Assembly (NCBI RefSeq): GCF_033843265.1
Contig: NZ_JAWXRD010000029.1
Span: forward strand, 186,001 to 250,000
Reading direction: 5' to 3'
DNA: 64,000 nt
Source: Scandinavium lactucae
GTDB taxonomy: Bacteria > Pseudomonadota > Gammaproteobacteria > Enterobacterales > Enterobacteriaceae
Both the position numbers and the translations under genes were made by a program. The notes under the pieces were generated by a model. It made no database searches. It had not been told where the DNA came from and was given only the letters and a program-made list of their open reading frames with translations. Shown here piece by piece: positions 1-8,221 of the stretch (positions are counted from its first letter, which is position 1; every line of letters starts with the position of its first letter).

Positions 1-957
1 GACACCTGGTATGACACTAAATCAACCGGGGGACGATTCAAGCGTTCTGTTTCGGCGTTTCGCAACTGGCTGACCGCCGATGGCGCACCAGGCCCCTCCG
101 GAGAAGGCGGATTTGCCGCCGAGAAAGATCGCTACCATTTATACGTATCCCTGGCCTGTCCGTGGGCGCATCGCACGCTGATTATGCGCACCCTGAAAGG
201 ACTGGAGTCATTCATCGATGTGTCTGTCGTCAGCCCGCTGATGTATGAAAACGGCTGGACCTTTGACGACAGTTTCCCCGGCACCACCGGCGATAGCCTG
301 TATCAAAACGAATTTCTCTATCAGCTGTATCTGCATGCTGACCCGCAGTACAGTGGACGCGTCACCGTGCCGGTGCTATGGGACAAAAAGAATCACACTA
401 TCGTCAGCAATGAATCTGCTGAAATCATTCGAATGCTGAATACAGCCTTTGACGGACTTGGCGCGCGGGCGGGCGATTATTATCCGCAGGCGCTGCGTCC
501 GCAAATTGACGAGCTGAACGGCTGGATTTACGACAGCATCAATAACGGGGTGTATAAAGCCGGGTTCGCCACCAGCCAGGAAGCTTACGACGACGCCGTG
601 ACGCAGGTGTTTGAAGCCCTGGCCCGCGTCGAGCAAATCCTCGGCCAGCGCCGTTATCTGACCGGCAATCAGCTGACCGAAGCGGATATTCGCCTGTGGA
701 CCACGCTGATTCGCTTCGACCCGGTGTATGTCACCCACTTTAAATGCGATAAGCACCGCATCAGCGATTACCTGAACCTGTACGGTTTCCTGCGCGATAT
801 TTATCAGCTGCCGGGCGTGGCTGAGACGGTTAATTTTGACCATATTCGCCATCACTATTACCGCAGCCATAAAACCATCAACCCGACCGGCATCATTTCG
901 ATTGGGCCGTGGCAAGATCTCGACGAACCTCACGGTCGCGATGTGCGTTTCCGCTAA
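1..957 (+). CDS. yqjG: Glutathionyl-hydroquinone reductase YqjG (5' end cut by window)
   Basis: Omega-class glutathione transferase-like enzyme (ECM4/Xi class) that reduces glutathionyl-hydroquinones to hydroquinones in the cytoplasm. The frame is open from base 1, so the start lies outside the window. About 318 residues are present against 328 in E. coli, so only some ten N-terminal residues are missing. The catalytic cysteine is visible in a CPWAHR motif at window codon 53 (bases 157-159), early in the thioredoxin-like domain. The all-helical C-terminal domain follows, with the family motif GNQLTEADIRLW. An internal ATG at base 184 is not the start, because the catalytic motif lies upstream of it. 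A strong terminator follows the stop. Confidence 0.96.
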   Translation, partial: DTWYDTKSTGGRFKRSVSAFRNWLTADGAPGPSGEGGFAAEKDRYHLYVSLACPWAHRTLIMRTLKGLESFIDVSVVSPLMYENGWTFDDSFPGTTGDSLYQNEFLYQLYLHADPQYSGRVTVPVLWDKKNHTIVSNESAEIIRMLNTAFDGLGARAGDYYPQALRPQIDELNGWIYDSINNGVYKAGFATSQEAYDDAVTQVFEALARVEQILGQRRYLTGNQLTEADIRLWTTLIRFDPVYVTHFKCDKHRISDYLNLYGFLRDIYQLPGVAETVNFDHIRHHYYRSHKTINPTGIISIGPWQDLDEPHGRDVRFR

Positions 958-963
958 TTATTA

Positions 964-988
964 AGGGCATCAATAGATGCCCTTTTTT
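964..988 (+). terminator. Rho-independent terminator of yqjG
   Basis: A perfect 8-bp stem (AGGGCATC / GATGCCCT) with an AATA loop is followed by a run of T, seven bases after the yqjG stop codon. Confidence 0.9.
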
Positions 989-1063
989 AATTCATAAATT
1001 GCATCTATCCTTACCTCGATCGCTTAAAAAACAAGTGATTGACTAATTATTGGGGTAGGAAAA

Positions 1064-1429
1064 ATGGACTGGTATCTAAAAGTACTCAAGAATTACATCG
1101 GGTTTGGTGGCCGTGCGCGCCGGAAAGAATATTGGATGTTCGTGCTGGTGAGCTTCGTTCTGGCGGGGGTGCTGAGCATTATCGACAAAATACTCGGCTG
1201 GGAGCACACCAGCGGCGAAGGCGTGCTGACGAGTATTTATGGCCTGTTAGTGCTGATCCCAACGTGGGCGGTACAGTTCAGACGCCTGCACGATACTGAC
1301 CGATCGGCATGGTGGTTATTATTACTGCTGATCCCGATCGTCGGCTGGCTGGTTATCCTGGTCTTCAACTGTCAGACCGGCACGCCGGGCGAGAACCGTT
1401 TCGGGCCAGATCCGAAGCAGCTCCCTTAA
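1064..1429 (+). CDS. yhaH: DUF805 inner membrane protein YhaH
   Basis: A small integral membrane protein of the DUF805 family with no established biochemical role. The 121 residues show the family hallmarks: an N-terminal YxGFGGRARRKEYW-type motif, a conserved RRLHDTDRSAWW segment after residue 80, and about four hydrophobic segments. The ATG at 1064 is preceded by GGTAGG at ribosome-binding distance. A frame-shifted open frame starting at 1039 has no family features and is a shadow. E. coli carries two paralogs here (yhaH and yhaI); only one is present in this window. A REP palindrome follows the gene. Confidence 0.9.
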   Translation: MDWYLKVLKNYIGFGGRARRKEYWMFVLVSFVLAGVLSIIDKILGWEHTSGEGVLTSIYGLLVLIPTWAVQFRRLHDTDRSAWWLLLLLIPIVGWLVILVFNCQTGTPGENRFGPDPKQLP

Positions 1430-1438
1430 CGTAAATGA

Positions 1439-1468
1439 GCCTGGTGGCGCTCCGCTGACCAGGCCTAC
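1439..1468. repeat. REP palindrome
   Basis: A GC-rich imperfect palindrome of the enterobacterial REP type (GCCTGGTGGCGC, then CGCTGACCAGGCCTAC) lies between the convergent yhaH and yhaJ. It resembles the REP copies near 13.5, 27.3, 34.75 and 43.6 kb. Confidence 0.8.
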
Positions 1469-1486
1469 GTTTTGCCCTCGGCAACC

Positions 1487-2383
1487 CTATTTTTTGGCAA
1501 ACAGCTTCGGAATTTCGCGCAGGCACCAGGCTTTCGCTTCGCCCATGCTGTCACGCCGCCACGCCATAATGATATCAACTTCGTTGGTGTATTCCGGACT
1601 CACGACGCGCAGTCGTCCCTCGGCGATATCCTGCTCAACCAGCGGATACGGCATGGTCGCCACACCCAGCCCGGCTAACAGCGCCTGACGCTTATCTTCA
1701 ATGGTGCTGACCGTCAGACGCGGCTGCTTGTCGAGTAGCTGCACGGTGAGCACCGGACGCTCGCGGGCGGTATCCGCCACCGCCACCCCGCGATATTTCA
1801 CGCGTGTCACTTCTGATAACGGCTCCGGCTCCTGATGAATCGGGTGATCCGGCGAGGCCACATAGACGTTCAGAATCGAATATAGCTTGCGGGAGTTTAT
1901 CTCTGAGGATGAACGGAAATGCATATCCGGGGCGATAACGATGTCGGCGCGCCCTTGCTCAAGTCGTTCCCAGGCACCCGCCAGCACTTCGGTGATAATC
2001 GACAGCTGAGTATTGGCTTTGAGTCCCAGCTTTTCCACGAGCGGAAAAAGCTCCGGCGTGGGCACCAGCGCTTCGGCCACCAGCGTCAAATGCGTTTCCC
2101 AGCCGCGCGCCAGCGCCTCGGCGTCGGTGGTCAACTTATCGGCGGCCTCCAGCAGTACGCGCCCGCGCTCCAGCAACATTCGGCCAACGTTGGTGAATTT
2201 TGTGCGATGACCTGAGCGGTCGAACAGCACCACGTCCAGTTCTTCTTCCAGCTTCTGCATGGTGTAGCTTAACGCTGACGGGACGCGGCCCAGCTCATCC
2301 GCGGCGGCGGCAAAACTGCCGCGCCTGTCGATAGCGTCCATTACTCTTAACGCTTCCAGCGTCAATGCTCTCTCTTTAGCCAT
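1487..2383 (-). CDS. yhaJ: LysR-type regulator YhaJ
   Basis: DNA-binding transcription factor of the LysR family, 298 residues. The N-terminal winged helix-turn-helix (about residues 5-65, with GSFAAAADELGRVPSALSY) is followed by a periplasmic-binding-protein-like effector domain. In E. coli, YhaJ activates its own locus and yqjF and responds to nitroaromatic breakdown products. That role is taken from the ortholog and cannot be shown here. The gene is transcribed away from yhaK with about 104 bp between the two starts, the usual layout for a LysR regulator and its target. Confidence 0.95.
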   Translation of the reverse strand: MAKERALTLEALRVMDAIDRRGSFAAAADELGRVPSALSYTMQKLEEELDVVLFDRSGHRTKFTNVGRMLLERGRVLLEAADKLTTDAEALARGWETHLTLVAEALVPTPELFPLVEKLGLKANTQLSIITEVLAGAWERLEQGRADIVIAPDMHFRSSSEINSRKLYSILNVYVASPDHPIHQEPEPLSEVTRVKYRGVAVADTARERPVLTVQLLDKQPRLTVSTIEDKRQALLAGLGVATMPYPLVEQDIAEGRLRVVSPEYTNEVDIIMAWRRDSMGEAKAWCLREIPKLFAKK

Positions 2384-2487
2384 GGCGTTCTCATTCAGGA
2401 AATTTGAACATACCCGGCAGAATATCTGGCTAACAATGCAGCGTCCATAGCTTTACCATTGTTTTAGTGTAAAGAGAGGTCAAGAAT

Positions 2488-3189
2488 ATGATTACTACCC
2501 GAACCGCCAAACAGTGTGGCAAGGCCGATTTTGGCTGGCTGCAGGCCCGATACACCTTCTCCTTTGGACACTACTTCGATCCGAAACTGCTGGGATATGC
2601 CTCCCTGCGCGTGCTGAATCAGGAAGTGCTTGCCCCAGGCGCTTCGTTCCAGCCGAGAACGTATCCGAAAGTTGATATCCTGAATCTTATCCTGGAAGGT
2701 GAAGCCGAATATCGCGACAGTGAAGGGAATCACGTTCAGGCCAAAGCGGGCGAAGCGCTGTTGATTGCGACCCAGCCGGGCATCAGCTATAGCGAGCACA
2801 ATCTCAGCAAAGACAAAACGCTCACCCGGATGCAACTGTGGCTTGACGCCTGCCCGGAGCGGGAAAATCCGTCGGTGCAGAAACTGACCCTGACCGATAC
2901 CGCCCAGCAGCTTATGGCGTCGCCCGATGCAAGTTCTGGTAGCATGCAGTTGCGCCAGCAGGTGTGGGTCCACCACATCCAACTAGAGAAAGGCGAGCAG
3001 CTCAGCTTCCAGCTTCACGGCCCACGCGCCTATTTGCAGTCGATCCACGGCACCGTCCATGCGGTGACCCCACAGGCAGAACGTGAAGGATTGACGTGCG
3101 GGGATGGGGCGTTTATTCGCGACGAGGCCAACATTACGCTGGTGGCGGATACAACGCTTCGCGCGCTGCTAATAGATTTACCGGTATGA
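2488..3189 (+). CDS. yhaK: Pirin-family protein YhaK
   Basis: A bicupin of the pirin-related family, 233 residues, matching the length of E. coli YhaK. The latter is a cytosolic protein proposed to act as a redox-sensitive marker of nitrogen-oxide stress. The N-terminal cupin begins around the FSFGHYFDP segment, which carries the family's metal-region histidine. The second cupin follows after about residue 150. AGAGAGG lies upstream of the ATG at ribosome-binding distance. It is divergent from yhaJ, which is probably its regulator (inferred from position). Its substrate is not known. Confidence 0.94.
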   Translation: MITTRTAKQCGKADFGWLQARYTFSFGHYFDPKLLGYASLRVLNQEVLAPGASFQPRTYPKVDILNLILEGEAEYRDSEGNHVQAKAGEALLIATQPGISYSEHNLSKDKTLTRMQLWLDACPERENPSVQKLTLTDTAQQLMASPDASSGSMQLRQQVWVHHIQLEKGEQLSFQLHGPRAYLQSIHGTVHAVTPQAEREGLTCGDGAFIRDEANITLVADTTLRALLIDLPV

Positions 3190-3237
3190 TCGTAAAAAAT
3201 CAGGCGGGCGCAGAAAGCCAGCCTGATGTTCGCCCGA

Positions 3238-4548
3238 CTAGCGGGCTTTGTGCGACATAATGTCGATGATTTGCCGGTCTGTCTGCTGCATTGACTGGCA
3301 GGCCAAGGCGCAGAGATTGGCCACCGAATCCTCCACATCGTGCGCCACAATCCCCTCATTGCCGGTCACGGCGGTGTTATCCAGCGCCATTAACACCGAC
3401 TTCCACGCCGACGACACGCTGGTTGACACTTTCATCGCACAGCTATTCGATGCGCCGTCACAAATCATCCCGCTAACGTCACCAATCATGCTGCTGATCG
3501 CCTTCGCCAACGTCTCATAGCGCCCGTCAATCAGCCAGCTCATGCCCGCCGCGGCCCCCATTGAGGCCGTGGTGGCAGCACACAGCGCCGATAAACGCGG
3601 CAGCTGAGCGTGGATGTAGATAGCGCTCAGGTGCGAGAGCATCAGCGCCCTGGCCAGGCGCTCTTCATTCGCATGAAAGTGTTCGGCCACCACCACGACC
3701 GGCAGGGTGGCAGCGATCCCCTGATTCCCCGAGCCGGAATTACTCATGGCGGGCAATGAAGCGCCGCCCATCCGTGCGTCCGATGCGGCGGTGGTACGAA
3801 TCACGATCTCCGAGGCCAGACCGTGGCCCATCAGCCCACACTGGCGTTGTTTTTCCAGCGTCGCACCGATGTGTAATCCCCATTTGCCCTGCAATCCCTC
3901 CTGAGAAAGTGCGTCGTTGAGCCTGGCTGCCTCGAGGATGAAACGGATTTCTTCCAGCGGGACATGCTCAATAAAATTGAGGATCTCGGCAAGCGACGTG
4001 CGGGACATCACCTCAAGCAGGTCATCTTCCTTCTGTTCCCCGGCGGCAGGCTGATGAGCAAACAGGATTTCGCCCTGCTTTTCGAGGTTGACGATGCGGG
4101 TGTGGCCTCCGGCGATAGTGGCACTGGCCCAGCGATCTTTACACCACACTTTGGCCCGGGCGTAGAGCAACTGGTCGCAGGGTTCCTGCACCCGGAGGCA
4201 CACCTTACCCTGCTCCAGCAGCCGTTTTGCCTGTGCAGTATCGTCCTGGCTGGCCTTTTGCAGCACCTCCAGTCCGGCATCCGCATCCCCCCCCAGCGCA
4301 CCCAGCGCCACCGCAATAGGCAGCCCGACCATACCGGTGCCTGGCACGGTGACGCCCATTCCATTTTTCATCAAATTTGGGGAAACCCAGGCTTCAATGC
4401 GCTCAACCTCGCCTTCCAGTTGCGCAGCGGCTACTGCGCCCGCCAGCGCCAGAGATACCGGCTCGGTACAACCCAGCGCAGGCTTCACTTCTGCCCGTAC
4501 GGCGCGGATTAACTTTTTCCATAACGGAGAACATTCAGGGTTCAACAT
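3238..4548 (-). CDS. cyuA: L-cysteine desulfidase CyuA (YhaM)
   Basis: Iron-sulfur enzyme that breaks L-cysteine into pyruvate, ammonia and hydrogen sulfide, used for anaerobic cysteine catabolism. The 436-residue product shows the family's key cysteines: Cys27 in the GCTEP motif near the N-terminus (the presumed catalytic cysteine) and the two cysteines of ICDGASNSCAMK near the C-terminus. The latter, with an upstream cysteine, hold the 4Fe-4S cluster in this family. It lies 43 bases downstream of cyuP on the same strand and is almost certainly co-transcribed as cyuPA. In E. coli the pair is induced by cysteine through the regulator CyuR (DecR). Confidence 0.95.
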   Translation of the reverse strand: MLNPECSPLWKKLIRAVRAEVKPALGCTEPVSLALAGAVAAAQLEGEVERIEAWVSPNLMKNGMGVTVPGTGMVGLPIAVALGALGGDADAGLEVLQKASQDDTAQAKRLLEQGKVCLRVQEPCDQLLYARAKVWCKDRWASATIAGGHTRIVNLEKQGEILFAHQPAAGEQKEDDLLEVMSRTSLAEILNFIEHVPLEEIRFILEAARLNDALSQEGLQGKWGLHIGATLEKQRQCGLMGHGLASEIVIRTTAASDARMGGASLPAMSNSGSGNQGIAATLPVVVVAEHFHANEERLARALMLSHLSAIYIHAQLPRLSALCAATTASMGAAAGMSWLIDGRYETLAKAISSMIGDVSGMICDGASNSCAMKVSTSVSSAWKSVLMALDNTAVTGNEGIVAHDVEDSVANLCALACQSMQQTDRQIIDIMSHKAR

Positions 4549-4591
4549 ACTTTCGACCTTAACTCTTACTCAGGGAACACACAGCCTCGCC

Positions 4592-5923
4592 TCAGGAGAA
4601 GGCAAGAAATGGCGATACGCACAACAGCAAACCGGTAATGATGATTATCTTCAGCGACAGGCCTTTATACTTATGCAACGCAGGCACCTTGTAGACCAGC
4701 CAGGCCGGGATTAAACAGCCAACCATGCCGAAAATGGGGCTACAAATGGACGTAAAACTCAACACTGGCGCATTCAGGACAATCGCACTCCAGGACAGCA
4801 AAATGGCAAATACCATAATCCCGCCCTGGACATATTTTTCATTAATACGCTCGGCCGGATATTTACGGCGTAGCAGGTTCATCACAATGCCTTGGGTGGC
4901 TTCTCGGAAGCCGAGATAAACGCCGAAGAAGGCGGTCATCACGGCAAAAATATTTAAGATAACGCTGACGACTTTTACCCATCCGGCACCCTCTCCGCTA
5001 ATAAACTGGGCGGCAATGGCTAATGCGGAGATATTTTGCTCATACGCTTTTACTGCCTCGTCATGCCCCATCGCAAGCGTGAAAGACACTGCATAAAAAA
5101 AGACCGTGACGAACAAAATACCAAAGGCAATATTCATCGCCCGCAACGCTTTATACCGCGCCACTTCGCGCGATTTCTCACGAGAACGATAGGAGATAAC
5201 CATCGGGCTTAAGGTCTGAATAAACAGGATCGAGGTCAGGGTAAAGGGCAGCGTAATAATGGCGTTTTTGATCAACAACCCTATCGGCGGCAATGAACCA
5301 GCGTTATACAGATGCCAGAGACCTATCATCGACACACCCAGCGCGGCCACCACCAGGAGCTTGGTCAGCACCATCAGGCTTGAGACCTTGAACAGCAGTT
5401 GTTCACCCCGGGAGGAAATCGCCACCAGAATACAGATCAGGGCCAGGCCATAGAACGGGTTGTCGGAAAGCAAGCCGTCCGTCACGCCAAAAGTGTGCAA
5501 ATACGAGGCGCTGTCGTTGGTAATTGCTGTGGAATAAACAAACATCCAGATAACCAACATCACAAAATAGAGCGCACCTAACAGAATGCCCCAGTTTTTA
5601 CCGAGATAACCGCTAATCACACTCGGGTAATCTTTGCACTCCGGCGATTCCGCCAGGGTGTTGATAAACAGCCGCTGGAATAAATACATTGCCGGATAAC
5701 CAATAATAGATGAGAGCAAAAATACCCACAGCCCCATTAATCCCACCTGAACCGGTAGAAAAACAATTCCGGCTCCAATAGCCATACCGATACTCATAAT
5801 GATCCAACCGGTATCGGTACTGTCGAATTTAATTGCTGCCTGCCATTCGCTTTCCGTCATATTGCCCCGACGACCGGGCATGACATCATCCACAACGACG
5901 CTGCTTGGTGTAGTCGTTTCCAT
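4592..5923 (-). CDS. cyuP: Cysteine permease CyuP (YhaO)
   Basis: Inner-membrane transporter of the hydroxy/aromatic amino acid permease (HAAAP/SdaC-like) family, 443 residues with about eleven hydrophobic segments. The first carries MSIGMAIGAGIVFLPVQVGL, a glycine-rich unwound-helix motif typical of APC-fold transporters. In E. coli it imports cysteine for the desulfidase CyuA. Here cyuA follows 43 bases downstream. The soluble N-terminus (about residues 1-35) precedes the membrane domain. The upstream 240 bases hold AT-rich sequence expected of the promoter; I could not place a regulator site with confidence. Confidence 0.94.
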   Translation of the reverse strand: METTTPSSVVVDDVMPGRRGNMTESEWQAAIKFDSTDTGWIIMSIGMAIGAGIVFLPVQVGLMGLWVFLLSSIIGYPAMYLFQRLFINTLAESPECKDYPSVISGYLGKNWGILLGALYFVMLVIWMFVYSTAITNDSASYLHTFGVTDGLLSDNPFYGLALICILVAISSRGEQLLFKVSSLMVLTKLLVVAALGVSMIGLWHLYNAGSLPPIGLLIKNAIITLPFTLTSILFIQTLSPMVISYRSREKSREVARYKALRAMNIAFGILFVTVFFYAVSFTLAMGHDEAVKAYEQNISALAIAAQFISGEGAGWVKVVSVILNIFAVMTAFFGVYLGFREATQGIVMNLLRRKYPAERINEKYVQGGIMVFAILLSWSAIVLNAPVLSFTSICSPIFGMVGCLIPAWLVYKVPALHKYKGLSLKIIIITGLLLCVSPFLAFS

Positions 5924-6164
5924 AAAGATCTCGCTTGTAGGTAGAGGTTTTATTATTTTCGAACCGCATCTGGGCGATATACGGTGCGTGGTGCAGGCGA
6001 GTTTTTAGAATGAAGAAATCATACGCGCAGGCGCGGAGAAAAAAATCGCCATTCGCAGCGTAATCAGGGGAAAAAAGGGAAATTATTTCATCTATAGCAT
6101 GGATTTGAGAAAGTTATTCTATCGCAAGCGTATGTGAGAGGCCGATCACAGTCCGATTTTCAGA

Positions 6165-6198
6165 CAAAAAAAGACCCCGATGACGAATCACCGGGGTC
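6165..6198 (-). terminator. Terminator of the Spy-like gene
   Basis: Read on the minus strand, GACCCCGGTGATT / CATCGGGGTC forms a GC-rich stem followed by seven T. It lies 17 bases after the stop of the gene at 6215-6625 and insulates it from the cyuP promoter region. Confidence 0.88.
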
Positions 6199-6214
6199 GT
6201 ATTATCCGTTTTGC

Positions 6215-6625
6215 TTAGTTCTCGAGAGACTGTGCAAGATCATCACGGATCTGCTTGCGCTGTTCCGGAGTCAAGACCTGGTTAAGGTCGAAGTAGTATT
6301 TCACGCGATAGTAGCGGGTCTGCTGCTCAATTTTACTGAACGCTTCCAGCTGTGATTTTACCGCTTCCTCATTCCATTTGCCCGACTGGATAACGTCAAA
6401 TAACGCACCATCTTTCACGTCTTTCATGGAAACCCGTTCAACGTTCTTTTCCATCGCATCGTGCAGGCTTTTGATTTTGGTTACCTGGTCGTTGCTCAGC
6501 TTCAGGTGCTGAACAATCGGATCCTGGGCAGGTGCAGGAGCCACATCAGTATTGGCGGCCTGAGCAATACCGGTGAAGCCAATCAGGGAAGCTGTCAGCA
6601 GGGCAATACGCGTCATTTTGTTCAT
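6215..6625 (-). CDS. Periplasmic Spy/CpxP-like protein, function unknown
   Basis: A 136-residue secreted protein. Residues 1-23 form a Sec signal peptide ending in AQA before ANTDV. The mature part is predicted helical and highly charged. It carries LTPEQRKQI near the C-terminus, the LTxxQ-type motif of the Spy/CpxP family of periplasmic chaperones and stress regulators. A weaker copy, LSNDQVTKI, occurs around residue 45. The ATG at 6625 has AGGAAAT just upstream. It has no E. coli counterpart at this locus. It is oriented like the c-di-GMP operon, 123 bases downstream of it, so it could be read through or separately transcribed. The family assignment rests on motif and architecture only. Confidence 0.72.
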   Translation of the reverse strand: MNKMTRIALLTASLIGFTGIAQAANTDVAPAPAQDPIVQHLKLSNDQVTKIKSLHDAMEKNVERVSMKDVKDGALFDVIQSGKWNEEAVKSQLEAFSKIEQQTRYYRVKYYFDLNQVLTPEQRKQIRDDLAQSLEN

Positions 6626-6716
6626 TGTTCATTTCCTTAAAAGTAGACGAGGTATTATTCGTCAATATGAGATAAAGATGTATGAAAGAGTATGTATAGA
6701 TATTTGAATGTAAACG

Positions 6717-6741
6717 AAAAAGGCCGCAGCAATGTGGCTGC
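6717..6741 (-). terminator. Possible terminator of the c-di-GMP operon
   Basis: On the minus strand GCAGC, a CACATT loop, GCTGC and GGCC are followed by a short T run, eight bases past the stop of the GGDEF gene. The stem is only 5 bp, so termination may be partial. Confidence 0.4.
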
Positions 6742-6748
6742 TCTGCAT

Positions 6749-8221
6749 TCAAGCGTATGATTCATTATTTTTCTGCTTTCGCTGCTTCTTCATTTGATAC
6801 AGGTTTTCATCCGCTTTTTTAAAGCTCTCAGTAAAATCATGTTGCCATTCGCTGATGCCGTAAGAGAAAGATAACGGGATAGAAGTATCTTCAAACGGGA
6901 AAGCGCGCAGCTCAGCCATACGTTGGTCCATTAACCGACGCGCCTGTTCGAGCGTCGTATGTTGTAATAACAGGACAAACTCATCCCCCCCCATTCGGAT
7001 TAAGTAATCGCCTTGACGGACTGATTGCAAAAGATAATTGGCAAAGAAGACCAGCGCTTCATCCCCCGCATGGTGGCCCCAGGTGTCATTAATGACTTTA
7101 AAATCATTCAAATCCATCGTCACCAGAATCGTGTTGCGCCCATTGGAGATATTATCGGTCACTATCTTGCCCCCTTCCCGTGACAGTGCCTGTGTTAAGG
7201 TGTCAGTCGTCAGCTTAACCATCATCGATTCGATACGTTTGTGCGATCGAATGAAGATCAGGAAGAAAAACAGCATGACCATATTGGCGATAATCAGTCC
7301 TGAAAGCTTGATCCTTAGCAGTTCAGTAAAGTGAACCCGGGCGCTCAGGCAAAAGCCATTCATGAGTTTGATATCGCCGAGAGCAAAGCTCAGCCACGAC
7401 GTGTTATCAGGAAAGATATTCATCGGCACATCATTTCCTTTCTGACTGTGAACACCAATATCGTAGCCCGCATGTTGTAAATTGAGTTGTGTAAAGGCAT
7501 CCCGGAATAAACCCGAAAGATCGGGGCGAGTGTAATCGGTAGCGATAATCCCCGACATTTTGCTGCTCTGCACGCTGAAATTATTAATTACCACTGGACT
7601 ACCAATGGTGATGGTCGGTAAATGGGTGATCGCATCCTCATACACATTGCTATAAAACAGCTCCGGAATCACAAATCCATGATTATTTTTTAGCATCTTA
7701 GAGGTGGTATCGATATATCCTGTTATACGGAAATGGGGATTGCTCCCTTTAATTTTTACCGCTTTCTCGCCGTTAAACATGTAGTAGTAACCGGTATCGC
7801 CGTCGGTATAATAAGTGGTGAATCGCGACTTATTAGCATTGCTAAAATTGCGCCAGAAGGTACGCAGAATGGTGAATTTCTTGCGGTGCAACATATCGAT
7901 ATCTGCCTTCCAGACCGGAAACTCGCGGTCACCCGGGGTCTCATTAAGCGATCCGATTAATCTTTTGATATCAATGCCCAGATTTTGGTTCAATAAACGA
8001 TCCGGCAGTTGCAGCATGGCTCCCAAATCAGAGGCAATACTGCGGTTGTTTTGCGTATCCTGATTAATTACGTCAACCACCCGCGAAGTCACCAGTTCAA
8101 TATTGGTTTTAGCACTTGAGAATGCAATAAAAAGCGTAAACGCATTGACGATGACCAACATCACCAAAAGCACGATCACAAAAATTTTCTTTTCTGATTT
8201 TAGCTGATGTGTATTCTTCAT
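6749..8221 (-). CDS. Membrane-anchored GGDEF diguanylate cyclase
   Basis: Predicted to make cyclic-di-GMP from two GTP at the inner membrane. The 490 residues comprise a transmembrane helix (about 12-34), a periplasmic sensor region (about 35-300, probably a double-CACHE fold), a second helix (about 301-323) and a cytoplasmic GGDEF domain. The catalytic GGDEF motif is intact at residues 411-415. An RxxD allosteric I-site (RQGD) ends five residues before it, so product inhibition is expected. The start codon overlaps the stop of the upstream EAL gene by four bases (ATGA), indicating translational coupling. It is the last gene of a three-gene c-di-GMP operon. The ligand sensed is unknown. Confidence 0.9.
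   Translation of the reverse strand: MKNTHQLKSEKKIFVIVLLVMLVIVNAFTLFIAFSSAKTNIELVTSRVVDVINQDTQNNRSIASDLGAMLQLPDRLLNQNLGIDIKRLIGSLNETPGDREFPVWKADIDMLHRKKFTILRTFWRNFSNANKSRFTTYYTDGDTGYYYMFNGEKAVKIKGSNPHFRITGYIDTTSKMLKNNHGFVIPELFYSNVYEDAITHLPTITIGSPVVINNFSVQSSKMSGIIATDYTRPDLSGLFRDAFTQLNLQHAGYDIGVHSQKGNDVPMNIFPDNTSWLSFALGDIKLMNGFCLSARVHFTELLRIKLSGLIIANMVMLFFFLIFIRSHKRIESMMVKLTTDTLTQALSREGGKIVTDNISNGRNTILVTMDLNDFKVINDTWGHHAGDEALVFFANYLLQSVRQGDYLIRMGGDEFVLLLQHTTLEQARRLMDQRMAELRAFPFEDTSIPLSFSYGISEWQHDFTESFKKADENLYQMKKQRKQKNNESYA

Noticed and set aside
1430..1486. A yhaI homolog after yhaH
   Set aside because: Only 57 bases and a REP element lie between yhaH and yhaJ, so the second DUF805 gene is absent.
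3190..3237. A yhaL homolog between yhaK and cyuA
   Set aside because: E. coli has this small gene here. In this window only 48 bases separate the genes and no frame fits.
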